DNA from: Mesorhizobium caraganae
GTDB lineage: Bacteria; Pseudomonadota; Alphaproteobacteria; Rhizobiales; Rhizobiaceae
DNA: 64,000 nt
Direction: 5' to 3'
Assembly: GCF_016836705.1 (NCBI RefSeq)
Contig: NZ_JAFCGY010000014.1
Coordinates: forward strand, 1-64,000
Shown: piece after piece, positions 1 to 8,968 of the stretch
Numbering within the stretch: the first letter of the stretch is position 1
How the letters are laid out: every line of letters begins with the position of its first letter
Made by a program: the position numbers and the translations under genes
The notes under the pieces: model-generated
What the model was told of the DNA's origin: nothing
The model's input: the letters and a program-made list of their open reading frames with translations, nothing else
The model's database searches: none

Positions 1-161
1 ATAAGGAGCGTGGCGCTCTATGCCGGCGCACCTGAGATTCCAGAAAACTTCTATCCGCGTCGCTCAGAACGACGACGTCCGCCTGCCTGCCAACCATCGA
101 TCAAACTCCTGCTCTTGTGACAGAAGCCGAACAAAATGAACCTTACTTTGGTTCCAGGTGA
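1..161. other. Window edge, no gene assigned
   Basis: A plus-strand frame is open from base 1 to a TGA at 118-120, so this could be the last ~39 codons of a gene that begins outside the window. The translated piece is Arg/Pro-rich and matches nothing I recognise. Nothing else is supported before the minus-strand stop at 162. Confidence 0.3.
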
Positions 162-1127
162 CTAGTCGGCGCCTTCCTCGGGATCGATCGCCGAGGCCTC
201 GGTGGCTAGGACCTCGATCTCCTGGTTCTGTCCGGCAACGACGGTAAAATCCTTCTGGTAGATGCGGTCGCGGTTCTTGGCGATGATGGTGTATTGGCCT
301 TCGGCCAGCACCATCGAGGCGAAGGCGCCGACGGCTTCCTTGATCGGATCGCCGGATTCGTTGAGCAGCGACCAGGATGTATCGGCGATGGCTTCGCCGC
401 CGGTCTCGCGCACCAGCTTCATGGTCATTTCAGCCGCACGATGCTCGACCGTGGCTTCGGTCAGCTTGCCGGCCTCGACGCGTATGTCGGAGCGAATGAC
501 GGCATTCACAGCGCCATAGGTGGAGACGACATGGTAGACGCCGGCGTTGAGCCGCACGACGCTGTTCGGCTCGACATCGGGGATGATCAAAGCACGGTCG
601 CCATTGGCCTCCGCGGTGCCCTCATAGATGGAAAAGCGCAGCTTTTTCGGCGGAATGCGCACGCCGCCCGACAGCACCGCGTCGAGCTTGAGGCCGCCGG
701 CATCGAGCACCAGGCTTTCGCGCTTGGCGTCCTTGCCGACGGTGATGCGCTTGGTGGCGCCGGCGCGTCCGTAGGAGGCGTGCACCAGATAGCTGCCCGG
801 TTCGAGCTGGAACACCGCGGTGCCGCCATGCGCGGACGCCACCATCGGCAGCTTGCCGTCGCTGGCGGCCTCGGGCTTGAACACGCGCCAGACGATGCCG
901 CGGGTGATATCGGCGCCCTTGTCGGTAAGTTGGGCCGACAGCGTTATGGCGCCACCGCCACTAAGCGCCAGCGACGTCCCGCTCTTGGGCGATGTATAGC
1001 TCGAAATATCGGGGAGTTTCAGATTGGAGATGCCGTCGGCATTCTGCGCGATGGCCATCGAGGCCGGCGCCATCAACAGCGCGGCGGCGAGCCAAATCAG
1101 GAAAAGGCGCAATGTCCCCTCAAACAT
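162..1127 (-). CDS. Secreted protein of unknown function with three repeated beta-type modules
   Basis: A 321-residue protein. I chose the ATG at 1127 because it is preceded by AAGG and opens directly into a signal peptide (MFEGTLRLFLIWLAAALLMA, predicted cleavage near residue 28). An in-frame TTG at 1163 would add 12 residues without improving the signal. The mature part holds three similar segments, each with a pattern like L-x-x-G-x-Y-x-V followed by a V-x-A/V-G turn (LEPGSYLVHASY, LNAGVYHVVSTY, LAEGQYTIIAKN), which looks like tandem beta-sandwich or carboxypeptidase-regulatory-like modules. It is probably periplasmic or surface exposed. No enzymatic motif was seen and no family name can be given. 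It is divergent from the nitroreductase gene downstream. Confidence 0.7.
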   Translation of the reverse strand: MFEGTLRLFLIWLAAALLMAPASMAIAQNADGISNLKLPDISSYTSPKSGTSLALSGGGAITLSAQLTDKGADITRGIVWRVFKPEAASDGKLPMVASAHGGTAVFQLEPGSYLVHASYGRAGATKRITVGKDAKRESLVLDAGGLKLDAVLSGGVRIPPKKLRFSIYEGTAEANGDRALIIPDVEPNSVVRLNAGVYHVVSTYGAVNAVIRSDIRVEAGKLTEATVEHRAAEMTMKLVRETGGEAIADTSWSLLNESGDPIKEAVGAFASMVLAEGQYTIIAKNRDRIYQKDFTVVAGQNQEIEVLATEASAIDPEEGAD

Positions 1128-1293
1128 GCCTTGCGTTGAAGCCCAAGGCGGTGGCAATTTCAAGGCTTAAGAGTCCGGTCCGCCTTGGCAACAGGCTCTT
1201 TCGTCCGGCGCGTCCGCGCCAATGCCCGAGCCGCCCCGATCCGCAATGGCGCGCTTCAGCTCAAAATCGAGTGCTTTAGGAGACTAGGCCCCC

Positions 1294-1878
1294 ATGGCGT
1301 CGCCGATCATCGACTTCCTGCTGACCCGAAATTCCGCACCGATCCCTGAATTGAAGGAGCCGGCGCCCAGCGATGCCGATATCGCGACCATGATCGCGGC
1401 TGCAAGCCGTGTGCCTGATCACGGCCGGCTGGAGCCCTGGCGCTTCATCCTCTATCGCGGCCAAGCACGCGTCGAGATCGGCAGGAAGCTGGCCGCCCTT
1501 GCCGAACAGCGCGAAGGGCCGTTGCCGGAAAACCGCCATAACCAGGAACTGGCGCGGTTTTCGCGTGCGCCGCTGGTGATCGGCGTGGTGTCGGTTCCGA
1601 AGGACAACCCAAAAATCCCGCAATGGGAAATGTTCCTGTCCGGCGGCATGGCGGCGATGAACCTGATGATCGCGGCCAATGCGCTGGGCTACGGCACCAA
1701 CATGATCAGCAACTGGTATTCCGACGTGGCCGAGGGCAGGGCACTGCTTGGGCTGGCGCCGCAAGAACGCGTCGTCGGCTTCGTCCATATCGGCTCCTAC
1801 CAGGGGCCGGCGCCGGAACGGCCGCGGCCCGATCCGGCAAAGCTCTACGCCGACTATACGGGGCCGTGGAAGGCTTGA
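1294..1878 (+). CDS. Nitroreductase family protein
   Basis: A 194-residue protein of the small nitroreductase type (YdjA-like), normally an FMN-dependent homodimer that reduces nitro compounds or quinones with NAD(P)H in the cytoplasm. Visible family features are the N-terminal SxPxPELxEPAPSD segment, the RVPDHGRLEPWRF motif near residues 40-52 that contacts FMN phosphate, the central helix GGMAAMNLMIAANALGYGTNMISN, and the C-terminal glycine-containing segment GFVHIGSY. The ATG at 1294 follows a GGAG-type ribosome site at 1279-1282. It stands alone as the only plus-strand gene in this stretch. The natural substrate cannot be inferred. Confidence 0.9.
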   Translation: MASPIIDFLLTRNSAPIPELKEPAPSDADIATMIAAASRVPDHGRLEPWRFILYRGQARVEIGRKLAALAEQREGPLPENRHNQELARFSRAPLVIGVVSVPKDNPKIPQWEMFLSGGMAAMNLMIAANALGYGTNMISNWYSDVAEGRALLGLAPQERVVGFVHIGSYQGPAPERPRPDPAKLYADYTGPWKA

Positions 1879-1948
1879 AGGCGTGCCGTCGTGAGCCGGC
1901 GCATCCGTGCCGACGAGCGGCCGTTGGGCGGCGTTACACTCAACGGGA

Positions 1949-2830
1949 CTAAGTAGAAACGCCCGCAGCGCCGGCCCGGGCCAGGAGCCGTTCGGCCAGC
2001 CGCAGATGTGGCCGGTCATACATCTTGCCGTCAATGCCGACCACGCCGGGATTTCCGGCAGCTTCGAACGCTGCGACGATGGCCTGCGATCGTTCAATCG
2101 CCTCGGCCGATGGCGTGAAGGCGGCATTGATGACCGGTACTTGCGCCGGATGGATCGCCATCTTGCCGGTAAAGCCGTCGCGCTCGGCCTCGGCGCATTC
2201 GGCTTCGAAGGCAGCTATGTCACGAAAGGCGGGGAAGACCGTGTCGATCGCCGCGACTTCGGCCGCGCCGGCGGCGAGGATGGTCATGGAGCGGGCAAGA
2301 CGGAAGACATCGGTATAGCGGCCGTTGTCGTCGCGCGCGGCGCGCGCACCGATCGCAGCCGACAGATCTTCCGCACCCCAGGTGAGGCCGGCAAGCCGGG
2401 CGCTTGCCCCCGCATAGCTCGCGGCGGCAAGCACGCCGGCAGCGGTCTCGGTGATGATCGGCAGGATTTTTATGCCGCCGTCCGGCAATCCGTTTTCGGC
2501 TTCGTGCACGCGGAGCTTTGCAGAGAGCTGCTGAACATCCTGGCCGCTGTTCGACTTCGGCAGCATGATGCCGTCGGGTTTGACTGCCACCAGCACTGCC
2601 AGATCATCGTCGGTCAATCCGGTCGAGAGATCGTTGACTCTGATATAGATGGCGGAGCTTGTCTGCCGCCTGTTGCCGGCAATGAAGCGTGCCGCGATCT
2701 CGCGCGCCGCCACCTTGTTTTGTGGCGCGACGGAATCCTCGAGGTCGACGATGACCACGTCGGCGCCGGCGCCAAAGCCTTTCTCCAGCTTCTTTTCGGA
2801 ATCGCCGGGCACAAACAGCAGCGAGCGCAT
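1949..2830 (-). CDS. CoA-ester lyase of the HpcH/HpaI aldolase (CitE-like) family
   Basis: A 293-residue TIM-barrel lyase. The start is the ATG at 2830, which shares its A with the TGA stop of the preceding MaoC gene (TGATG), so the two are translationally coupled. Family motifs are RSLLFVPGDSEKKLEKGF at the N terminus, VIVDLEDSVAPQNK (phosphate and Mg region), IITETAAGV (metal-binding Glu) and WGAEDLSAAIG (metal-binding Asp). CitE-like relatives cleave or make malyl-, methylmalyl- or citramalyl-CoA. Together with a hydratase this suggests hydration and cleavage of an unsaturated CoA thioester such as mesaconyl/citramalyl-CoA, but the substrate is inference. Confidence 0.88.
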   Translation of the reverse strand: MRSLLFVPGDSEKKLEKGFGAGADVVIVDLEDSVAPQNKVAAREIAARFIAGNRRQTSSAIYIRVNDLSTGLTDDDLAVLVAVKPDGIMLPKSNSGQDVQQLSAKLRVHEAENGLPDGGIKILPIITETAAGVLAAASYAGASARLAGLTWGAEDLSAAIGARAARDDNGRYTDVFRLARSMTILAAGAAEVAAIDTVFPAFRDIAAFEAECAEAERDGFTGKMAIHPAQVPVINAAFTPSAEAIERSQAIVAAFEAAGNPGVVGIDGKMYDRPHLRLAERLLARAGAAGVST

Positions 2831-3282
2831 CAGATCGCCTTTTTCATCATCATCGCCTGACGCGTGCATTTGGCGACAAGCACATCGCTCTGATTGTAGG
2901 CGCGATGTTCGAACTCGACGATGCCGCGGTCCGGTTTCGATTTCGAATCCCGGACCGAGAGCACCGTCGTCTCGACACGGATGGTGTCGCCGTGGAAGAC
3001 CGGGTGGGGAAACACCGTCTCCTTCATGCCGAGATTGGCGACCGTGGTGCCGACGGTGATGTCATTGACGGAAATGCCGATCATCAGGCCGAGCGTGAAC
3101 AGTGAATTGACCAGCGGTCTGCCCCATTCGCTTTTGGCGGCGAAGTCGAAGTCGATATGCAGCGGCTGCGGGTTCAGCGTCATCACCGAAAACAGCATGT
3201 TGTCGCTTTCGGTGACGGTCTTTCGCAGAGTGTGCCGGAAGACATGGCCGACGACGAACTCTTCGAGATAAAGCCCGGCCAT
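2830..3282 (-). CDS. MaoC-family hot-dog dehydratase
   Basis: A 150-residue single hot-dog-fold protein. The MaoC signature is clear: an Asn/Asp-containing segment SDNMLFSVMTLNPQPLHIDFDFA (catalytic Asn and His region near residues 35-48) and VFHGDTIRVETTVLSVRDS typical of the C-terminal beta strands. Such enzymes hydrate or dehydrate enoyl-CoA or 3-hydroxyacyl-CoA thioesters in the cytoplasm. At 150 residues it is half the size of mesaconyl-C1-CoA hydratase, which carries two hot-dog units, so that assignment is unlikely. It is the first gene of a two-gene operon with the CoA-ester lyase. GGAGAGGAG lies just upstream of the ATG at 3282. Confidence 0.88.
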   Translation of the reverse strand: MAGLYLEEFVVGHVFRHTLRKTVTESDNMLFSVMTLNPQPLHIDFDFAAKSEWGRPLVNSLFTLGLMIGISVNDITVGTTVANLGMKETVFPHPVFHGDTIRVETTVLSVRDSKSKPDRGIVEFEHRAYNQSDVLVAKCTRQAMMMKKAI

Positions 3283-3434
3283 CGTTGTTCTCCTCTCCTG
3301 CCTGACGGTTGATAGGCGCTGCCCATGCCACCCGCAAGCCAGTTAATAAACATGGTGAACCGTTCGTAAACCTTTTCTGCCTAGGGTCATTCCTGGGGCC
3401 GGAAGCTTTCCGGCAAGGGGCATAAGCAGGCAGT

Positions 3435-4556
3435 ATGGTTGTCTCGCATCTTCTCAAATGGATCTACACGGCGAGGGTTTCGGAGCGTGCCGCGGCGGCG
3501 AGCGCGCTCGCCCGCGCCTATATCAATTCCGACCTGCCGTTCGAGGACCGCTGCGCCGCCGAGGCGGCGCTGACGCTGCTGCTTGACGACGCCTCGTCGA
3601 AGGTGCGGCTGGCGCTGGCCGAGGCACTGTCGATGAGCCACCACGCGCCGCTGCAGATCATCAGCGCGCTCGCCTCCGACCAGCCGGAGGTTGCAGCCCT
3701 GGTGCTGGCACGCTCGCCGCTGCTCACCGATGCCGACCTGATCGACCGTGTTGCGGCCGGTCACAAGGCGACGCAAAAGCTGATCGCCGACCGGCCGGTC
3801 GTTTCGATGGCGGTTGCCGCGGCCATTGCCGAGATCGGCGAACCGGAAGCATGCGCCGCGCTGCTCGCCAATGACGGCGCCGATATAGCATCGCTCAGCT
3901 TTCGCCGCATGGCCGAGCGGCATGGCCATATCGCTCATTTGCGCGAGGCTATGGTCACCGACAGCAGGCTGCCCGCCGACTGCCGGCACATGCTGCTGGT
4001 CAAGCTCGGCGAAACGCTGAAGGGTTCACCGCTGGTGATGGCGCTGATGGGGGCAGCCAGGGCCGAGCGCGTCACGCGCGATGCCTGCGTCAAGGCTTCG
4101 GTGCGGCTGGTCGAAGGCACGCGCACGGAGGAACATGCCGCACTCATCGAACATCTGCGCCTGCGCGGCGACCTGACCGCAAGTTTCATCATCCGCACCA
4201 TTGCCCATGGCAAGGTCGACTTTTTCGGCTCGACCCTGGTCGCGCTCAGCCAGCAGTCGGAGCAACGGGTGCGGGCGCTGCTTGCCGGCGGACAAGACGT
4301 TGCGCTGCAGGCGCTGTTTCGCAGCGCCGGCCTTGCCGCGCCCACCCACGCCATCATCCTGCGGGCGCTCAAGATCTGGCGCGAGGTCGCCAATGGCAAG
4401 CGCGTCGCCGGCGTCCAGGAAGTCAGCTGGCTGATGCTGAAGGAACTCGGCGGCCAGTCCACCGAGGGCGATCTCGCCGGCCTGGTCAAGTCGATCCATC
4501 TCGACGCGCTGCGCGAAAACGCGCGCGGCCATGCGCTGGCGATCGCCGCAGCTTAA
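3435..4556 (+). CDS. DUF2336 domain-containing protein
   Basis: A 373-residue helical protein with the features of DUF2336: an N-terminal ARVSERAAAASALARAY segment, then alpha-helical HEAT-like repeats (for example DRCAAEAALTLLLDDASSKVRLALAEALS and VAALVLARSPLLTDADLIDRV). No transmembrane segment or signal peptide was seen, so it is probably cytoplasmic. The family is common in alphaproteobacteria and its function is not well established; HEAT-like architecture suggests protein-protein contacts. It is convergent with the FUSC gene, with only four bases between the two stop codons. Confidence 0.85.
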   Translation: MVVSHLLKWIYTARVSERAAAASALARAYINSDLPFEDRCAAEAALTLLLDDASSKVRLALAEALSMSHHAPLQIISALASDQPEVAALVLARSPLLTDADLIDRVAAGHKATQKLIADRPVVSMAVAAAIAEIGEPEACAALLANDGADIASLSFRRMAERHGHIAHLREAMVTDSRLPADCRHMLLVKLGETLKGSPLVMALMGAARAERVTRDACVKASVRLVEGTRTEEHAALIEHLRLRGDLTASFIIRTIAHGKVDFFGSTLVALSQQSEQRVRALLAGGQDVALQALFRSAGLAAPTHAIILRALKIWREVANGKRVAGVQEVSWLMLKELGGQSTEGDLAGLVKSIHLDALRENARGHALAIAAA

Positions 4557-4560
4557 CTGC

Positions 4561-6630
4561 TTAGCCCCGATCCTTGGCGAAAAAGTCCGGAAAGTTCTCG
4601 ATTGCGGCGGCGATGATGCGGAGCGAGGCTGCAATCTGCAGTGTGTCGGCACTGCCGCTGCGTTCGCTGAGGCCGGCTGCATATTGCCGGGCGACGGCGA
4701 TGGTTGCCGTCTGCGGATCGCCGGGTGCGCGAAACAGCAGTTCACGCGCCAGGCCGCGCAGGAAATTGCCGATCGAAAGCGCGGTTTCGGAAGGCGTGGC
4801 CGGCCTCTGCTGCGCGGTGCGCAGCCGCAGGATCTCGAGGCCGACGGTGACGGCGGCAACGCTGCCGCCGAGGACGGCATCGCCTTTCCTGCCGGCATTC
4901 TGCAACAGCGGCATCAACTGGTTGATGCGGTCATAGGCCAGGCTCTCGAAGGCCGAACGCCGCGGCACACGCTCATGCAGGCAAAGCCGGGCCAGATCCT
5001 CGCGCATGGCGCGTACGATGCGGTTGGCCGCGAGCCATGGGTCGGCGGGCAGCACCACGATAAAGACACCGATCGCCAGCAGGATGCCGACCAGCACCGA
5101 CGCCGAGCCGGCGAAGAACGGGCCTGGAGCATAGGTCATCGCCTGATGCGGGCTGAGGAAGGCGAGGAAATTGATTGCAAAGGCGGTCGCCACCCCGACG
5201 GTGCGCGGATTGGCCATGCCCAGCGCCGTCGGAATCAGGATCGGCACGACAAACAGCGTGAACCAGCCGAAGCCGGGCAGGGCGGGCAGCGCGACCTGGC
5301 CGACAAGGAAGGCAAAGGGCAAAGCCAGCAGCGTTCCCCTGAAGAAGCCCCAGGACACCTGCACCGGGTCAGGCCGGGCGGCGAAAAGACTGGAGACGAC
5401 GGCCACGAGAATGACGGTGCCGGCCGCATCGGACCATTTCGTCGCCAGCCAGAAGGCTGCCACCGCCAGCGTGGCGAGGGCCGCGCGTATGGCATTGCGA
5501 AAAGCGCCGGGGTAGTCGCGGTGCACCACCAGCGCGGGCTGCTGCCTGTTGCCTTGACCAGGACGGGTCACCGGTGCGCGCAGGGCATCGAGACCGCGCA
5601 GCACCTGCTTGAAGGCTTCGGCGAAATCGGCGGCGATGGTGAGGCGCGTTATGGTGCCGACCCTGTCGTCGCCTTGATCGGTCGAGGCATCGGGCATTTG
5701 CCGGGCCTTGCCGGCAATCGCGTCGAGCCGCGTCACCCATGGTGACGTGTCGTCCAGCGCCTCGGGCGTGGCGGCTAGTTCGCTGACCAGCGACTGCAGT
5801 TCCGAGCGCACCGGAATGAGTGCCGCGTTTTTGGGAGCGGCGTGAGAATGCAAGGCACGTGCGGCCGACAGCGCCGACAGGAGCTGGCCGATGGTGCGCC
5901 GGACCGGATGGGCGCGGGTGGCGAAGCTCGGCGCTTCGAGCCTTGCATAGGTGCGCATTTCGGCCAGCGTCTGGGCGTCAGCAATAAGCTTGCGGTGCAG
6001 GCCGGCCAGCGTCGCCGGGTCGCCGCCGGAAAAAGCGCCGCCGGCATAGGTGGCAAGGTCGAGGATGCTGCGCTTCAGCCTGGAGATGATGGCGTCGACC
6101 GCCAGCTTGGGCAGGATCAGACGGCTCGTCAGCCCAGCACAGACAATGCCGAGCACAATCTCGGCGCAGCGCGCGACAGCGAGATCGACGATCACATGCG
6201 GCTGGCCGAAGGCCGGCAGCCCGATGATCATCGCGGTATAGCCGGCAAGGGCGGCGCCATAGGCTTCCGGGTTGCGCAGCAGCGACGAAACCAGCGTGCA
6301 CAGGCCGATCCAGACGGACAGGGCAGTCACCAGAAGCCATGGATTGGCGCCGAAAATCGAGGTGATGCCGATCGCCGCAAGCCCACCGGCCAGCGTGCCG
6401 AGCAGCCGGTAAAAGCCTTTCGCCAGCACCATACCGGCGACCGGCTGGGCGACGATGAAGACTGTCATCATCGCCCATTGCGGGTGTTCGAGTTTTAGCG
6501 CGTAGGCAACGAGAAGCGCGATCAGGCCGGCCGAAACGGTGCGTAGCGCGAAAATCCAGTCCGAGCGTGTCGGCTGAGTCAGCCCCGCCAAACTGGCTTC
6601 GAAATAGCTCTTCAGCCGCGCCCAGATCAC
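4561..6630 (-). CDS. FUSC family inner-membrane protein (aromatic acid exporter type)
   Basis: A 689-residue protein with two hydrophobic blocks, roughly residues 25-180 (ALRTVSAGLIALLVAYALKL onward) and residues 375-530 (AIRAALATLAVAAFWLATKW onward). Each holds about five to six membrane helices, separated and followed by long soluble regions. This duplicated layout is that of the FUSC/YccS/AaeB group, which export aromatic carboxylic acids or similar compounds. No membrane-fusion partner gene (AaeA-like) is adjacent. Transcribed on the same strand as parE, 44 bases after the parE stop. The substrate is unknown. Confidence 0.85.
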   Translation of the reverse strand: MIWARLKSYFEASLAGLTQPTRSDWIFALRTVSAGLIALLVAYALKLEHPQWAMMTVFIVAQPVAGMVLAKGFYRLLGTLAGGLAAIGITSIFGANPWLLVTALSVWIGLCTLVSSLLRNPEAYGAALAGYTAMIIGLPAFGQPHVIVDLAVARCAEIVLGIVCAGLTSRLILPKLAVDAIISRLKRSILDLATYAGGAFSGGDPATLAGLHRKLIADAQTLAEMRTYARLEAPSFATRAHPVRRTIGQLLSALSAARALHSHAAPKNAALIPVRSELQSLVSELAATPEALDDTSPWVTRLDAIAGKARQMPDASTDQGDDRVGTITRLTIAADFAEAFKQVLRGLDALRAPVTRPGQGNRQQPALVVHRDYPGAFRNAIRAALATLAVAAFWLATKWSDAAGTVILVAVVSSLFAARPDPVQVSWGFFRGTLLALPFAFLVGQVALPALPGFGWFTLFVVPILIPTALGMANPRTVGVATAFAINFLAFLSPHQAMTYAPGPFFAGSASVLVGILLAIGVFIVVLPADPWLAANRIVRAMREDLARLCLHERVPRRSAFESLAYDRINQLMPLLQNAGRKGDAVLGGSVAAVTVGLEILRLRTAQQRPATPSETALSIGNFLRGLARELLFRAPGDPQTATIAVARQYAAGLSERSGSADTLQIAASLRIIAAAIENFPDFFAKDRG

Positions 6631-6674
6631 AAGCTGGTCTCCGTATCGGAAGCGCAGGCTAGACCGGCTGACGC

Positions 6675-8738
6675 TCAGATATCCAGCACTTCCGTCGCGG
6701 CGAATTCGGCGCGTTCCTGGATGAAGCGGAAGCGGGCCTCAGGCTTGGTTCCCATCAGCGCGTCGACCGCATCCTTGGTCGCCGCCACGGCATCGATGAC
6801 ATCGACCCTGAGCAGCGTGCGCTTCCTCGGGTCCATGGTGGTTTCCTTGAGCTGCGCGGCCATCATCTCGCCCAGGCCCTTGAAGCGGCCGATCTCGACC
6901 TTGGCGCGGCCGGTGAACTCGGTGCGCAAGAGCTCGTCCTTGTGCGCATCGTCGCGGGCGTAGGCAACCTTGCCGCCTTGCCGGATCGAATAGAGCGGCG
7001 GCACAGCCAGATAGAGATGGCCGCCATTCACCAGGTTCGGCATTTCCTGGTAGAAGAAGGTGATCAGCAGCGAGGCGATGTGGGCGCCGTCGACGTCGGC
7101 GTCGGTCATGATGATGACGCGGTCGTAGCGCAGATCCTCGTCGCGGTATTTTGAGCGCGTGCCGCAGCCGAGCGCCTGGATCAGGTCCGAAATCTGCTGG
7201 TTGGCGGCCAGCTTGTCGTTGCCAGCGCTGGCGACGTTGAGGATTTTTCCGCGCAGCGGCAGGACCGCCTGGCTGGCGCGGTCGCGCGCCTGCTTGGCCG
7301 AGCCGCCGGCCGAGTCGCCTTCGACGATGAACAGCTCGGCGCCGGCTGCGGCATTCTGCGTGCAGTCGGCGAGCTTGCCGGGTAGCCTGAGCTTGCGCAC
7401 CGCGCTCTTGCGCGACACTTCCTTTTCCTGACGCCGGCGCACCCGTTCGTCGGCGCGCGCGATCACCCATTCCAAGAGCTTGGAGGCTTCCTGCGGATTG
7501 TCGGCCAGCCAATGGTCGAAGGGATCGCGGATGGCGGTCTCGACAATGCGGATGGCCTCGATCGTTGCCAGCCGATCCTTGGTCTGGCCGACGAATTCCG
7601 GCTCGCGGATGAACACCGACAGCATGCCTGCCGCCGAGATCATGACGTCTTCGGAGGTGACGATCGAGGCGCGCTTGTTGCCGACGAGGTCGGCATAGGC
7701 GCGAAGCCCGCGCGTCAGCACATTGCGGAAGCCGGCCTCATGCGTGCCGCCTTCGCCGGTCGGGATGGTGTTGCAGTAGGAATTGATGAAGCCGTCGCCG
7801 CCGAACCAGGTCACCGCCCATTCCAGCGAACCGTGGCCGCCCTGCTTCTCGCTCTTGCCGGCGAAGATTTCGCGCGTCACCTGGAAGTCGTCGCCGAGCG
7901 ATGCCTTGAGGTAGTCCTTCAGGCCGCCGGGGAAATGGAACTCCGCCTTGGCCGGCGTCTGGTCCTTTTCCTTGATCAGCGACGGATCGCAGCTCCAGCG
8001 GATCTCGACACCGCCGAACAGGTAGGCTTTCGAGCGCGTCATGCGATAGAGCCGCGCCGGCTCGAAGGCTGCGCCCTTGCCGAAGATCTGCTCGTCGGGA
8101 TGGAAGCGGATCTTGGTGCCGCGGCGGTTGTGCACTTCGCCGAGCTGCTCCAGCCCGCTTACCGGAACGCCACGAGAGAATCTTTGGCGGTAGAGCTGGC
8201 GGCCTCGCGCCACTTCGACTTCGAGATGGTCCGACAGCGCATTGACGACGGAGACGCCGACGCCGTGCAGGCCGCCCGAGGTCTCATAAACCTTTGAGTC
8301 GAATTTGCCGCCCGAATGCAGCGTCGTCATGATGACTTCGAGCGCCGGCTTCTTGAATTTAGGATGCGGATCGACCGGGATGCCGCGGCCATTGTCGGTA
8401 ACGGTCAGAAACCCGTCGGCCGAAAGCTCGACGTCGATGAAGGTGGCATGGCCGGCGACCGCCTCGTCCATCGAATTGTCGATGACCTCGGCGAACAGAT
8501 GGTGCATCGCCTTGTCATCGGTGCCGCCAATATACATGCCGGGACGGCGCCGCACCGGCTCCAGCCCTTCCAGCACCTCGATGTCGGCAGCGCTGTAGCC
8601 TTCGCTGCCATCCTTGGTCGCAACGGGACGCTTCGCGGCCTGCACCAGCGGATCAGCTGGGCGCGCCGTTGTCCGGGTCGGTTGGGGCTGCTTTTCCAGA
8701 TTGCCGAAAAGATCGTTGTTGTCGTCCATGCCTGCCAT
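6675..8738 (-). CDS. parE: DNA topoisomerase IV subunit B
   Basis: A 687-residue type IIA topoisomerase ATPase subunit that works with ParC to decatenate replicated chromosomes. Visible parts in order: GHKL ATPase (EVIDNSMDEAVAG, DNGRGIPVDPHPKFKKPALE, GGLHGVGVSVVNAL), transducer, and the Toprim domain (ELFIVEGDSAGGSAKQARDR, LPLRGKILNVASAG, MTDADVDGAHI). The PxFKKPALEVI wording and the length of about 690 fit ParE rather than GyrB, which is longer. The start could be the ATG at 8738 or the one three codons in (8729). It is divergent from the Tad pilus operon. Confidence 0.95.
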   Translation of the reverse strand: MAGMDDNNDLFGNLEKQPQPTRTTARPADPLVQAAKRPVATKDGSEGYSAADIEVLEGLEPVRRRPGMYIGGTDDKAMHHLFAEVIDNSMDEAVAGHATFIDVELSADGFLTVTDNGRGIPVDPHPKFKKPALEVIMTTLHSGGKFDSKVYETSGGLHGVGVSVVNALSDHLEVEVARGRQLYRQRFSRGVPVSGLEQLGEVHNRRGTKIRFHPDEQIFGKGAAFEPARLYRMTRSKAYLFGGVEIRWSCDPSLIKEKDQTPAKAEFHFPGGLKDYLKASLGDDFQVTREIFAGKSEKQGGHGSLEWAVTWFGGDGFINSYCNTIPTGEGGTHEAGFRNVLTRGLRAYADLVGNKRASIVTSEDVMISAAGMLSVFIREPEFVGQTKDRLATIEAIRIVETAIRDPFDHWLADNPQEASKLLEWVIARADERVRRRQEKEVSRKSAVRKLRLPGKLADCTQNAAAGAELFIVEGDSAGGSAKQARDRASQAVLPLRGKILNVASAGNDKLAANQQISDLIQALGCGTRSKYRDEDLRYDRVIIMTDADVDGAHIASLLITFFYQEMPNLVNGGHLYLAVPPLYSIRQGGKVAYARDDAHKDELLRTEFTGRAKVEIGRFKGLGEMMAAQLKETTMDPRKRTLLRVDVIDAVAATKDAVDALMGTKPEARFRFIQERAEFAATEVLDI

Positions 8739-8821
8739 AGAATCCGGTGCCGCGAATCACCCGTCGATACTGCCACGCTTTTCAGCGCCAAGCGACGGAA
8801 GTTCCTGTTACGTTCGGGGAT

Positions 8822-8836
8822 TTAACCCCTTCTTAT
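8822..8836. promoter_or_regulatory. Possible CtrA half-conserved site upstream of the Tad operon
   Basis: The sequence reads TTAA-N7-TTAT, one mismatch from the CtrA consensus TTAA-N7-TTAA, and lies about 130 bp before cpaB in the parE-cpaB divergent region. Flp pilus genes are CtrA targets in Caulobacter. A single near-match can arise by chance, so this is only a candidate. Confidence 0.2.
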
Positions 8837-8968
8837 CCTAAAACCTTTCGATAACCAAGCCGGCGGAAATAGGTCCGTGCGGACCGGCCGGGATTCCTGA
8901 ATCTTTAACCAAGCGGCCTAGTGTGGGCCTCAATAAACAAAAGACCATCAGGGTGTCAGGGGTTAGTT

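Noticed and set aside
294..1139. Long plus-strand frame opposite the first secreted protein
   Set aside because: It is the antisense shadow of a gene with a clear signal peptide and repeats; its product is His/Gly/Arg-rich with no recognisable domain.
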